Shown here piece by piece: positions 29,020 through 41,888 of a DNA stretch of 64,000 nt; position 1 is the first letter of the stretch; each line of letters opens with the position of its first letter. Location: assembly GCA_036785705.1 (NCBI GenBank), contig JAWUZG010000135.1, forward strand, positions 2,542,001 through 2,606,000, read 5' to 3'. The stretch comes from Acanthornis magna (taxonomy: Eukaryota > Chordata > Aves > Passeriformes > Acanthizidae). Position numbers and translations under genes: made by a program. The notes beneath the pieces were generated by a model that saw only the letters and a program-made list of their open reading frames with translations, ran no database searches and had not been told where the DNA came from.

Positions 29020-29116
29020 CAATTTGCATAATGTTCAATTAGCAGCATAAATATATGCTAATCATACTCAGCTGCAAGCATCTCGCTTTATCTCATGTGC
29101 TTTGTACAACAAAGTA
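29020..29116. promoter_or_regulatory. Candidate enhancer: octamer-like and paired SOX-like motifs
   Basis: The block contains ATTTGCATAAT at 29022 (POU octamer-like), ATATGCTAATCAT about 30 bp on (POU/homeodomain-like), an E-box CAGCTG, and CTTTGTACAACAAAG at 29100-29114, two SOX-type half-sites facing each other. Motif presence is direct; enhancer function is inference. Confidence 0.3.
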
Positions 29117-32100
29117 GTATAAAAAATTAAAGAAAAGCTTGTGTTGCAAAACTTAAAGGCAAATCCAAACTTCCTCCAAGTTGAAGCTTGTTCTATAGCT
29201 TGGGATCTTTAGAAGATTTCAGGCAGAGCAGTCCCTGGAGTCTCTTTAACTTGCCCCACACTGACCCACTACCAGCCTATCTCTGCAAAGACCTGCTGAC
29301 TTACTGTTCTCAATACACCATTTTCATCTTGCAGACTTTCCATCTGCTTCACTAAGTTCCAGATCAAGCACAAGTGGTTTCAAAGTTGTTTAAAGCCTAA
29401 GTTGCCACCATCAGCAGTTAAGCACAACAAAGCATCTAACCTGACAGGTCCCACTGTAATAAAAAAATCAAAATAAGGGGGTTCTAAATTAATTTCTCCA
29501 AAAGGCAGGGTTACTCATGACTACAACTTGGGTTATAGCAAGTCTGTGGGAATATAGAAATGCATTAACTGGTGACCAGAACACATACATTCTGGTTAGT
29601 TTCTTCACAGGTGTTTCTAAAATACTTCTAAGTGCAGGTAAACAAGTATTTTACATTAATTTCTGGTATTTTGTTGAGGGGGAAAAAAGACACCTATAAA
29701 TCTCTGCATTAGCAAACTCAGATCATTTGCAGATGCATATACCACTCCAGACACAGCAGGAAGAAAGCCAATCAAACATAAATAAAAGCAGAAGTTGAGA
29801 TTCAGGCTTTAAACCAATAAAATATTACTTAAGTAAGGGACTTAGCAAAATCTAAGACACAATTTTAAAGCCTGGTGATGATAGCAAGAGTGGTAGTGAC
29901 TTTAAGGGAATGCTTTAGGGTTTTCTATGTCAAAATAAATGCAGACTCAATGCAAAATATTTGCAAATGAGAGAAGTGAGATCTTTGTATATTTTGTGCA
30001 GATATATATAAGCATGTAAGAAAGTTCAGACCTAAAAAGAAGCTTTTTTGGTTTGGGCACTGCATGTGTATGCATTTTCTGTTGATTCAAAATCAAAACA
30101 GATTAGGAAAATCAATACTCAATTCCTTTTCTAGATTTTTATCCACTGTAATACACAAAAGCAATTTAGGCGCTGGCTGCACTGGATCCTTACTTCAGGA
30201 TTTATTAGATGAGTATATTTGTCATTCCTTCTGACAAATAATAGATAACAGGTGACAAATCAAGATTGTTTTATTTTTGGAGTATTTTTTTAAATGTAAG
30301 CAAAACAGAAAACTTTTTAAAAAAAATATATATTTAGTTTCTGATGCTAGGAGAGGCAAGAGTCAGAAAAAGCATCAGCCATTATTAACCATGACCAAAA
30401 CCACTCATATTACAGGAGTCCACGGGCTTTCTAAAATGTTGCCACTAGAAAATGAGGAAGAAAGGCTGGTGTCATGATTAGCTGACTGTTCTACAACTTT
30501 GAATAATCACTGTGTGTTCAAGACCACCCTGTATGGAGACCATCATTCTCTCACAGTGATGTTGACTGGTTTGCAGACTAAAGCTATAGAAACAAGAAAG
30601 AAACAGATTTATGCTGGTCTACAGAAGAGACATGAAAATTTTAACCACAAATTACATCAAAATACTCTGGTCCCCTCACAGGATGAGACAGTTTGGGTGC
30701 TAAATTTTGGCTGCAGTCAAGTGTACCATCTAATTTTAAAATTATAAAATTATATTCTAATTATCTGACCACACTTTAAGTCAACTAAGAGTACTTTTTT
30801 CCTAACAAAGATTTTTAAAATTCTGTTCACCTTAATCTGTGTTACCCTTCTATCTTTTGAACAGTGTCGACTACACTAATTGTCCACGTTGTATCCAAAA
30901 AACCGAGCTTTTGCCTTTTGCCTGTATCAAGGACTCTAATTTTTCATCCATTTCCTTCATGTTCCTGTCCTCCTCCATTTTCAGTATGCAGTAGGATGTC
31001 TATGAAATTCATGTGTTACTATTTGTTTTTCAGAATCTCTTGAAATTGCAGCACAATGAAAAGAAAATTAGTCCCAGCTCCAGGAGAAGGAATCCCATTA
31101 AACAGTAAGGGCAAACACACAAATTGCCTGGTACTGAAAATAAATAGCAAGCTGAAACACATGACTAGATGGACTGTAGCATCTGCCTAGTGTGTTTTCA
31201 TACTCTGATTCAGATGAAAATAATCAATAAAAAGGAGGACTGTCCATCAAATCAGTGAAAAGTTTAAACCAGAGGAAGTTATACAGGAGATGCTCTACAG
31301 TCACAAATTCAGGAGACAGGAAAACAAAAATAACAAGCAGAACTTTAAACAAAGCACATGAAAATTACAGCCACTAGTGAAAAAACAGGATGTTACAAAA
31401 AAGCTTAATGGATGGGGAACTGAATAAAAGCAATCTGAAAATAACTACAGATCTTTTAAACATAAACTATCATAGACTGAGGAGATTTTGTATTATGAAT
31501 AAGGCTAATGAAAGTAAGCTGACAGAGACAAAAGTTACGATTTCAACAACTTTCATTCAGTGAAGCAAAAAATGAACAATTTCAGGGACAGAAATCTATA
31601 TACCTATTCCTGTCACACAAAATAGTACATTAGCAGAGCAGCTAATGTCCAAAACTTACTTATCACGTTCTTTTATTCCTAAATCACAGCCACACTCCCT
31701 CTGCTCTGTGTTAAACTGGATGACTGCAATTGCTGCCTCAGCACTTCTTCACTTCTCACTCGAATCCCAGAATATAAGGTATTGGACAAAAGACATGCCT
31801 GGTTTGGCAAAATTAGTCAGCTTCCCTCTCCACATCCATAACACGTAGATCATCTGCTCAAAACACAAGGGCTAAAATACCATAATTTCTAGGATATTTG
31901 TGGTACTTTAAAGACATCTGCGCTCTAGAAACTGAATTGAGACCTCTAAAGTACTTCATACAAGTCCTCCAGCAGTTGTTAAATGGTAATGACTTTTACA
32001 GAGGGGGAAAGATTAGCTTTTGTCTTTTTAATACATTATCTAATTCTCAGCTGGAATAAAGCACTGAAAACAGCTAATTTCTGCAGAATTCCTTTCCTTT

Positions 32101-35100
32101 TCTCATGGTCAAAATCATCTGTACCTTTCAACACACTTCAAACACTAAATAAGAATTCATCTAAGAAATTACTGAAAGTTTTTTCAAAATAGCCTAATGA
32201 TAATCCAAATGTGTAATACTCATTATTATTAATGTAAAGTACATGTGTAAAGGAAGGGAGACTATACACCTTGAGACCAAGTATTGCACTGCTCCATGAA
32301 ACTGAAAAGTTACTGCCATTCATACCAAGCAACTGAAGTACAAACATTTCTTTTACACCGTACCAAAACTATATCAAAGTGTGCTCCAGAGATGAAGGTT
32401 TTCTTGGTGGCACTACACCTGTTCATTTCATGAGGTTTTAATAGTTGGGATGATAGAAACTGAGCTCTAAAAGGACCTCTTAGACATAACGGAGTTATTC
32501 CCTTAAGCTTCATGACCGAAATATATTCACAGACAATTTAAAGAAAAGATTACTCAAAAATATAAATGTGTATTTCTAATAATTTTTTTAAAATACACTT
32601 TCATTTCTCATACCTCAGAGGCTCCTTCTTACCTGTCTTCTGGGGAGGAAAAAGAAAGAATTTACAACATGCAAAAGGACTGTAAGCCATCTTCATTAAC
32701 ATTGTTTGTGATTAGTACAACACTTGAACCCCACCTGATTAACTGATTAACTGGAGAAAAACAAACAGATACTATGCTATGCAAGAGAAACTAGAAGAAC
32801 TCTGGTAAGGGTTGAACAGTGAGGTCAAGATTGTTATGAACAGAAATACATTGCAAGTCCTGTTTCATAAATATTTGTGTATTTATGTTTATAAAACATC
32901 TTCACTGTTAGTTCTGATGAAAGCACTACAATGACTCGATGGGCAGGTTAATAATCAGTGTTCTTTCACCCTTATGTGGGCCTTTATAAAACTACATTTT
33001 CTTTTGTCAAAGCTGCAGCTGTACTGAAAGCTCGTTCCTTCTTGAACATTCATTTAATTTCTGAACATATAGATGGTATTATTGCGTAAACTTATTTAAG
33101 AGGTCAAATCCATTCCTCTGGAGCTGTATAAGCTTTAAAAATACCTATCACAACACAAAATTTCCACTTCAAAACTTCTGAATTCCCAGGCAAAGCCATT
33201 TTTTTAAGCATTTACCTTTTCAAAAAATAAGAAAATAAACAAACAAACAAAACTGCTAGCATTATAATAAATATCACCAAGCTCAAATTATAATTCTGGG
33301 CATGTGTTTTCTCTGTCTACTGGATTTCAGTCCTGAGAAGTCCCATTTCTCCCTGAGAAGTTCTTTCACCATGCAGCAGCTCAGACCTGTTTGTGGGGCT
33401 GTCCCCAGCCCCAGAGCTCTCACCTTATAGCTTGTCTGCATGGTACTGAAAACACCGATCACCTCGGGAACCCTCAGCTATATTAGATATAATTACTCAA
33501 ATGATGACAAATTGGGAAGGAAGTTTACCATGCACTGATTAATTAAAGAAACAAAACCAGAATACCTGTGGCTAAAACTCTTTGGGGACTTCTGCCTCCA
33601 GCTCTCCCCCAGCACTCAGTCCTCCCCTTACCCTCCCAGGCTGTGGAAATAGGCACTTTTCAGAATAACTAAGGATGCTCTGCCTATGTCACTCCTGGGA
33701 CACCCCAGCTTTCCTACAAGCAGCCACAGCTGCACACATGAAAGGGTATAGACCATAAACCCAAATCATCAAACCCAGATTAGTTTCTTCTGAAGAGATC
33801 ATTATTTCTTTTAAGCTGAGGAAAACGTCCCGTCTCCAAATTCTCTTTCCCCTGCCAAAAAGAAGGCAGATCCCCCCTCCTATATCCAGGGGTTAAAAAC
33901 AAAAAGCCTGCTCACAACCTGTGAAACTAACAAAAGACAAACTGAACACTATCACAGATATCACCTTGTACTCAGTACCGACGGCAGTAATTGAACCTCA
34001 TATTCTCTAAATTACGGTTTAATTATTTGTAGTATAAAAATTGGATGGGATGATGAACCCTTTTCCTCTTTCATATCTTTGCCTCATTCACATGCCCATG
34101 CCAAAAGCCATCACAACATGCAGCAAAAGAGTGTTATTTTCACCACTCCCAATGGCAAAGATCCTCTGGAGCAAGTGTTCTTTGCATACATTTGGCCTTC
34201 TGAGTCTGAGGTCTTCTGGAAGGAAATCACTACACTTTAACACCCTGAACATGAATTTTCAATAGACATCCAAACAGATTGCTCTCTCACTCTTTGTCTG
34301 GAATAAAATATACTTAATTTTGGATTGTAAAAGTAAATAACATAAGTAAGTACATTCTGAGAGTTAAGTATAAATGACAAAAACATATGTTACACCAGTG
34401 TTTATACAGAAGCATAGATCACATTTCTTTATACACTCTGGTTATTGTCTTTCTAAGCACTGATACAATCCCTTGAATATGAATGATGTTTCCTGTAAAA
34501 TAAATACCACAAAATCATCCTACATAGCTGGCTGGAGTGTATTACTCTGAGGACAAATATATCTTTTGAACTCTACACAGACCACTGAGTATGGGGCTGA
34601 GAAGACCAGGGGTCTGCTTTCAGCCCTGATGCTGCCTAATGAGCAGCTACAGCAGCTTTTGATAGGGAAGTCTAACATTTCTGTGTCCCATTTCCACACA
34701 TGCAGAATGGGAATAATGACTTTTTTTTTTTAACAAATAATCTTGTGAGCAACAGGTGAAAACACGGTAATACAAGCTTATTTTATCCAATGTGTCAAGC
34801 TTTCTCCGTGCAATCTCATTTGTATTATTCATGCATGAAGGATGCAAGAGAAAGATCCTTCAGCATCACAATGCTAAAATTGTTCTCCTTCGCTATTCCC
34901 TGCTGCTGCTGTAACATATTTTGCGGCCAGACTCCAGTACGGCTGGTGTTAAACAAACAGGAATGGTACCTACATCTGCTCAGAAAAGGGTTGCTTAGCA
35001 ACTGCAATCAAAGGGTGTTTTATCCTCACCAATCTACTGTAAATTAATAGAATTCTCTCTACCATATTCTAACACTTTTAGTGGCTATATAAATGGTTGT

Positions 35101-35120
35101 TTATTATTATTATTATTATT
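35101..35120. repeat. (TTA)n microsatellite
   Basis: Nearly seven uninterrupted TTA units, followed by T-rich sequence. Confidence 0.95.
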
Positions 35121-37379
35121 TTTATTTTGTAGCTAATGTGTTTCATTTCATGATCTGATTCAGGCAAAAAACAGAGCAGCTAGAAAAGGTCATATTATGA
35201 AGCACAAAAAGGTTCAGAGACTTGTTTGATGTAGAAATATTCTTTGACAGCTCATTGCGTTTATTTACTATACCCTTTTCTTATGCCATTTCAGAATCTA
35301 TTTCAGCTGCCCCACGGGAGCATGAAGCCATTAGCCTGAATTATCATTCTGAATGCAGATTTCACAAGGTAACACCAAATCATGAAGGTTTTGATTCCTG
35401 TAGCTACTGAGATGCTTTCCCTTTGGAGAGGTTACAGGTCTGCCATTTGTTTGCATACTAACAGCATTGATTTTCAGTATACCTGACACTGGAGTGTTCA
35501 TTTATCATATATGTAATAGCTGAATACCAGAAGGTGTGCTGCAGAGTGCTTGTCAACACATAGAAAAGAAATTAGTATATCTGAGACATTAAACAGGCTA
35601 TGCAAGTGAGGAAACAATCAAACATGGAGCAAAGAAAGCTGGTAGAGCCTATTCATCAGGTTTTAACAAGTTTCATTTCCAGCCATGCTGAAATGGGAGC
35701 AGAATTTTGATTTAAAAGGCTTTTACTGAGGACACTGAAGCAAAAAAGCTGGGACTTATTGGTGAACATTAAAGGTCGCATACTCTCCTCATCACGAAAT
35801 AGCTTTTAGTAGCAGGAGGATCAAAAAGGCTGGTAGAACCCAGATGAGCCCATATACCTCCTTTCTTCCACTATGTCCAGACATACTTTCACCAGGTGTG
35901 CATCTGAGCCTGCAAATGTCCTGGTCTACAGCCAGCCCTCAAACTGTCCTCTATTCCAGCTGCCCTTTGCTCTCCACATTCCACACCACACCCATGGTCC
36001 ATGTGTATTTAAATGGTATGCAATTATTTAAATTCCTCCATCTGTCTCCCCACAACCTTACACATATTAATTCTTGGAGGGAAAATGGCTTTGCTATTTG
36101 CTAGATGCCAGCATTCACCTGGACAGCAGCCAGCGGAGCAGGTTGTTAAACAAACATCCTGATGGAACAAAACCAAGTGTGAAGCAGCAACACAGAGAAG
36201 AATACACTTGTACTCAAACAGAAACCTCCTAGAAGAACCCAGGCAAAGCCAGGAAACAACAAAACAAGCAAGCTTTCATTTGTTTTGTCCATAACTGTAA
36301 TAAAGGTGAGGAAGTTGAAAGTGCTTTGCTTAGAGGAGCCCTCCACACTTCTCCTCCCTCATATCAGTGCTCTGTACTCCATGCAATCCAACATCAAAAG
36401 CAACTCTGGCCAAAACAGCTCCTTAATTTTTCTGCTGTGCTTGTCTCTGATTAAAGCGTGAACTTTAATGTAAACAGCACTTTATCTGAGGGCAGGAATT
36501 CACACAAAACCACCAAAACAGTAAGATGCAAGGTGGACTCTTGGTACTTCCAGAAACTACTGCAGGCTCAAGCTACGGATGCAGTAACTACAATTTAGCA
36601 CCATCTGTGCTTATATCAGTTTTCATACTCTTAAAATATGCACTATATTTGTGCAGTTCCCTCAGCAAGAGAACTGAGGTATATCCTGTGAGAGTAGCAG
36701 CTAAAGATCCAGAAGTTTGATGCAAGATTGCTTAATAATTCCACAACTCTCTTGAAAATGTACTTTAAAATAATACATAAACTCTTTAGAGATGGGGGCT
36801 GGTTTGTTTGTTTAAAGAGGCATGTTCAATTTTTGTATTTTCAATCCAGGAAATGTATAGGTGGTAAATGCTGACAAAACTCAGCTTAAAAATATATTTC
36901 TCCACACTCGACTTATCCAGCCTGGAGAGTCCTAAACTGAGGATTCTCTAGAATGTAAACTGTTCCATAATTTCAATCCTTCTTCTAGATACTTCATTCA
37001 GCTCTACCACGCCTCTGTGAACGGAGAGGGAAGAAGGGTCCAAATGTGAGAGAACCACCAACCCACGATCTGGTACTGATGTTCCCTGCTCTGTTTTCCA
37101 ATTTCTTTTCCAATAATTTCTACTCTTCCTTTTGAGGTTCTGATGTGTTCCCCTCTCTTGTGCGCCATTTAAGATTTCTCTACACAGAATTGGATCCAGC
37201 ATTAATCCCCACAGTATGCAAGCTCTTTCCGTTACCATGTATGAGTATGCTGTGCTGCTTGCACCCATACTGGACTTCACCGCTGCCCTCTCTCCTTCAG
37301 CTGAGCTAACAAATATACCTTTTCTGTTTTATCTTTCAACCAATGCTTAATTCTCTTACTTCACAGGAATTTAATATCT

Positions 37380-37600
37380 TTGAGAGCCTTTAATGAGAGA
37401 CTTCCCTTGCATACACTTGCAGAGACCATCAGGGAATTACACTGATTTCTGAAGCATGACTTCTCTTTACAAATGCTGTGTTGGCTCTTCTCCATATGGC
37501 CTTTAAATTCACATTAATTAAGAGCCACATGCCCGTAATTTTCAATTTTTACCACAATTCCTATTCAGTTCCTCTGAAATACTCTTTTGTGATTTACCTT
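37380..37600 (-). mobile_element. Possible ancient CR1/L3-like fragment
   Basis: The plus strand reads CTGAAGCATGACTTCTCTTT, then ACAAATGCTGTGTTGGCTCT, and later GCCCGTAATTTTC. This resembles the antisense of an old CR1-clade reverse-transcriptase region found across amniotes. It is heavily diverged. The true element may extend left to about 36940. Confidence 0.35.
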
Positions 37601-40600
37601 GGAGCTTCTTTTTTTCACTAACATGTCATTAGCCTCCTGAAGTCACAAGGTAACAAAGTGGCTTTCAACAGCAAGTTGCACACTAAATGCTTTAGCTACT
37701 TCTTCACATTCATAGTAACAATGCCCTGTTAATTTTTCCTATTGGATCCACACCCTTGCGTATCAGCTGTTCAAATCGAAACTGATATTTCCTGTAAAGG
37801 AGACCGAGTTGGAACTAATGCCTTCTAGAATGCTGTTAAAAATTATAAAGAAAATTTTGCACAGAACAGCCCCACAACACCTAAATTTACCTTATTTATG
37901 TAGTTCTTTTACAAAGACATATACATAAACATGAGTTTCAGAAAAGCTCAGAGTCTTTTACTGAGATAAAAACTAGTAACAAATTAATTATGGCAAAGAC
38001 ACAAGGCAGCACAAATATCTTGAAAAGGTGCTTTTTGTTCTTTGATCTCATATGAAAGAAACACTTTCACGCCAAACAAAACAGAATTCTATGAGTACTT
38101 TTTCCCCCCAAAAAATAGCGCATATTTGCTTGTCTCTGTAGCCAACTCCACGAGACTCCATCTCCTTCCCTGAGGCAGGACTGTGACGTGGAGTGAGTCC
38201 CTCTGGGGCCCAAGGGAGGAATGTCCAGGCACTGAGGTTTCACTCTGTGAGCAGGCAGGGAAGGACAGACAGATGCTGGATTTTATCACACTGAAAGAGT
38301 CAGCCATTGCAGCTGGGATGCTCAGAGAAACCAAAATGTGAGACTGGGATGGGCCAAGGGCAAACTGCTACACACGTGCACAGCAAAAGAGAACGGGACA
38401 AAGTTGTACCTCGGAGTGCCTTCGTGGCAACACAGCTGCTGAAGGCTTTTACCGGTCTGGTAAGACCTCGCAGCTGTACTGGCTCAGAGATGCACTCAGA
38501 AATTAAATCTAGCCTTACCTTTGCAAAAACTACATTCAAAGACCTAAGTCTGTTTAATGAGTACTGATTTGTTCATTAAGCTGACAGGTGAATTTCCTCT
38601 TCAATCTACATTATATTGCATGTTACTTCTGTTGGTTTCTGGGGAAAAAAAGCAGCAGCAGCCGCCCTTATTTAAAAACAAACAAAAAAGCCCCTCATGA
38701 TGAGATTGACATGAAAGAAACTTCTTTCTCATCAGTAATTGCTTCCCCCTGGGCTTGACAAGGTTTACAAATTAAAGCTTTTCCTTCATAGATGGCTTGA
38801 CCTATCATGAATTATAGCTGCTGCTACTGGTCCACTCCTCCCTGCACACAAGGCTTGCTATCTCAATTTTGCACTGTAATTAAATATTTTCTGATGGCAC
38901 GTTATTTATTATTCCTCACCTTCAGCTCTCCTGGTGTTTATACATCTCCACATATGAGTAGGCAATTCAAAAACTGTTATTAACAATATTAATAACCTGA
39001 GAGCTTGTTTGATGTGAGTGAGACACAGGGGTGGAACTGCTTGACTGCAAGGAACAAGGGGTGGGGGGTTTTTTTGTTGTCTTTGTTTGTTTTTTTAATT
39101 GTTGCATTATCTAGTACCATCTAGTCTTTGTCCACAATCAAAGATCTTAAGCAGTTCAGGAGGAAATATGAAAAAAGTACTGATGCGTGAAATTTATAAC
39201 TAATCTCATTTGACCATTACAAAACTACCCAAGAGTGAAGCAAAGAAAAAAAAGAAGAATAGGCATATTTTTGTTATCTTACTTATTAATTTTTTGCTCT
39301 TAAAAAAAAAAACAACACATCTTTCCTCCCAAAACCAACTTGGAAGATAAGTAGGACCTGTTGCACTAGAAGGCAAACCAAGATCAAGCAAAAGAGGCAT
39401 GTCATATTTCAGACATTCACACCTAACTGTCAATATAATTCTTCCAAAACTTTAAGGTTGGTTTTTTTCCTTATTTGTCTTCTCTATATTCTCATCTGTA
39501 CTGCTACTACCACAAGCAATACTCAGTGCAGCCCTTGAAAAATCACTGTGACTTGGTACCAACTGAGAATTCGGCCCACGAGATAAAGGTGTTCACCCAC
39601 AGACTCAATTCAGTGCACTTCAGAGCTGCTAATTACAAACCTTTCCATTGCAATCCTAGTGCGCCACACTTAATACATCTGACAAACCTTATGGCAATCA
39701 GCTTCCCATTTTGCATCTTGCTCCGTATTTCCCACAATCTCCTGCAGGAGATGGGCCACAGTCAACAGCCCCATCTCCCTCCTCTCCTCCCCAAGGAGCA
39801 CTGGGGCAAGAGGCACAGTCTGCACCTTTGTGAGCTCAGAAGCCAAGGATCAGGCAGCCCCTCTCACACTTCTCAGGTAGGAAGGGCACCAGAGCTCAGA
39901 GTCCTGGGGAGAGCTTGGGGGGGAGGGACAAACATGGAAGGAAGGAGTGAGAGGCAGAGCCCAATGGGCATGGGAACAGGAAAAGCAGGCAGAACTGAGA
40001 GAGGATCCATTTTGGTTAGTGTTTTGCTGAAAATATAATTGATGAATAAAAGCATCCGCTGAAAGGAATTAGCGTACAGCTGGGATGGTTTTTTATGGAG
40101 AAGATGATTACAGTGACCTCCCAGGTGAGCATGGTGCTCACAGCCCTGGGGCAGCAGGGGCAGATCCAGAGAACACCCAAAATTATTTGCTGACGTAACA
40201 AACCAAGTTTAAAAAGACGTAAATATCTAGATCAACAATACTCTTTAGAGGCTCCACATGCAAAGCACCTGTAACCATCAATAAGTATTTTCTTTTATAA
40301 TTAACAATACTATTTGGTTTTATGTGTACAGTATACTAATGAAAAATAAATTACATGCTGCATAACTAGAGCACACTAACATAGTCACATTTGACTGCTA
40401 AAGCTTTTGTTTTCCAAGAAGTCAGTGCTTTTCCCCATTTTGCTAACTCACAAGAAAAAGGAATTGCTATGGCAATGGTAACTTACTTGAGGTTGAAAGG
40501 CATCCAAAAGCCAGGATCTGCAAAACTCTTATTTCTCACTTACTGCCAATTTAATCCTAATCTATTTGTTTTTAAAGACTTGATTCAGGCCCTGTGATAC

Positions 40601-41844
40601 ATGCTGTACTAGAAATATATTGAAAATTATGATTTTGCAAAGGGCATTTTATAGACATCCCATATCACAGCAAATTTCATCAACTTCTTTTAAAATACAT
40701 AGATGAAAATATGCATTTTTTGTCCAACATTTAAATCAATGTTGTTTGTGTAATGCAATGTATTTGAAACACTAATTAGGTTGCCTGACAAGACTTTTCA
40801 GCAATTTAAGGTACTGAAAATATTTTCATTTATTCTCTACCCTTACTACTCTCAGACATAAAGCTGTGTATATTTATGTCTATTTTTCCCCCTCAACAGA
40901 AGAAATAAATTCACAACATCATGAAAATGGGATTTTACAATGAGTTAGCATTTATCACACCAAACCACTAAGACGTCTTGCTCAGCTGGAACTGTGCACA
41001 TTCCCAGATGGTGTATTGGATTATAATTTCACAAAATGAGTTTACTCTCTCAACAATTTCTCCTGCAATTTCCTCGGAAAAGTCATCTAAATACTTCCAC
41101 AGTCTCTATTTCCACTCCCTGTGGAGTCTCCCATATCTTTTCTGTATGGCATTATTTTATTTTGCTATCGTGGATTATTGTATGTAAGAATTATGCTACT
41201 GAGATTCTCCTATGGCATTCTTACTTTTTATTCTTTCATTATAATATTTATAGCAAGATCTTTACAAGCTGGCTTTTAATTTTTTTCATCCTGTACCTTT
41301 CACACAGTTCATTTTCCCTGCACCTGATTTCTTTAATAACTAAACTATGACTTGCCATATCCATGAACAACAATGAAAAGTAAAAATTTATCTATGTTGA
41401 CACCTAGGTAATAGGAGAGCTGCACAAACCCTAGAAAGAAAACTGCATTTCCGCTGTATGGTGAGACCAACTTGGTGGCCTACAGCACGGGGTCAGGAGG
41501 TGACCCTGGACTCGTAGGATATTGGCACTGAGTGCCAGCCCTGGGAGCAGCCTCTCCTGCTGCAGAGATGGGAAATGGTGGCAGATCTTCGCTGGCCGGG
41601 GGCTGAAGAGGAGGCAACAACAAGGAGAGGCCAGGGATGGTTCGTGTTTGCCCACAGTCACACGAGAACCCTGGCACCAGCTGGGTTAGTGACACATGAG
41701 CGATGGAGGCACCACGGTAACCTTCCTGAAACAGAAATTGCTCCTTAGAGGCATCACCTGCAAAAGTCTCTGCCCGAAGGTCATGAGGCAGAGAGAAATA
41801 TGCTGATGTGGACTATTTTAGAGATGAACCAGAATATTTTCCTC

Positions 41845-41888
41845 ACCTAATCTGGGCTCACCCAACCTTAATTTTATGATTCTAAATT
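41845..41888 (+). mobile_element. Possible old CR1 3' tail
   Basis: The string CACCCAACCTTAATTTTATG followed by ATTCTAAATT resembles the sense CR1 terminus (CCAACCTTAATGATTCTATG ATTCTA). Only the last 40 bp are recognisable, so the call is weak. Confidence 0.4.

Larger units (their letters stand above)
25161..36939. other. Intergenic desert, central-left block
   Basis: About 12 kb without a supportable exon. It contains a TTA microsatellite at 35.1 kb, a POU/SOX-like cluster near 29.05 kb and moderately GC-richer, unclassified stretches around 27.5-28.6 and 33.3-33.9 kb. Open frames of 60-110 codons have no recognisable family. Confidence 0.55.

Noticed and set aside
39475..40038. Longest open frame in the window, 187 codons on plus
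   Set aside because: It has no recognisable domain and an irregular His/Ser/Pro-rich composition passing into Gly/Arg-rich sequence. No promoter, exon chain or conserved motif was seen. It is within chance range for 64 kb read in six frames.
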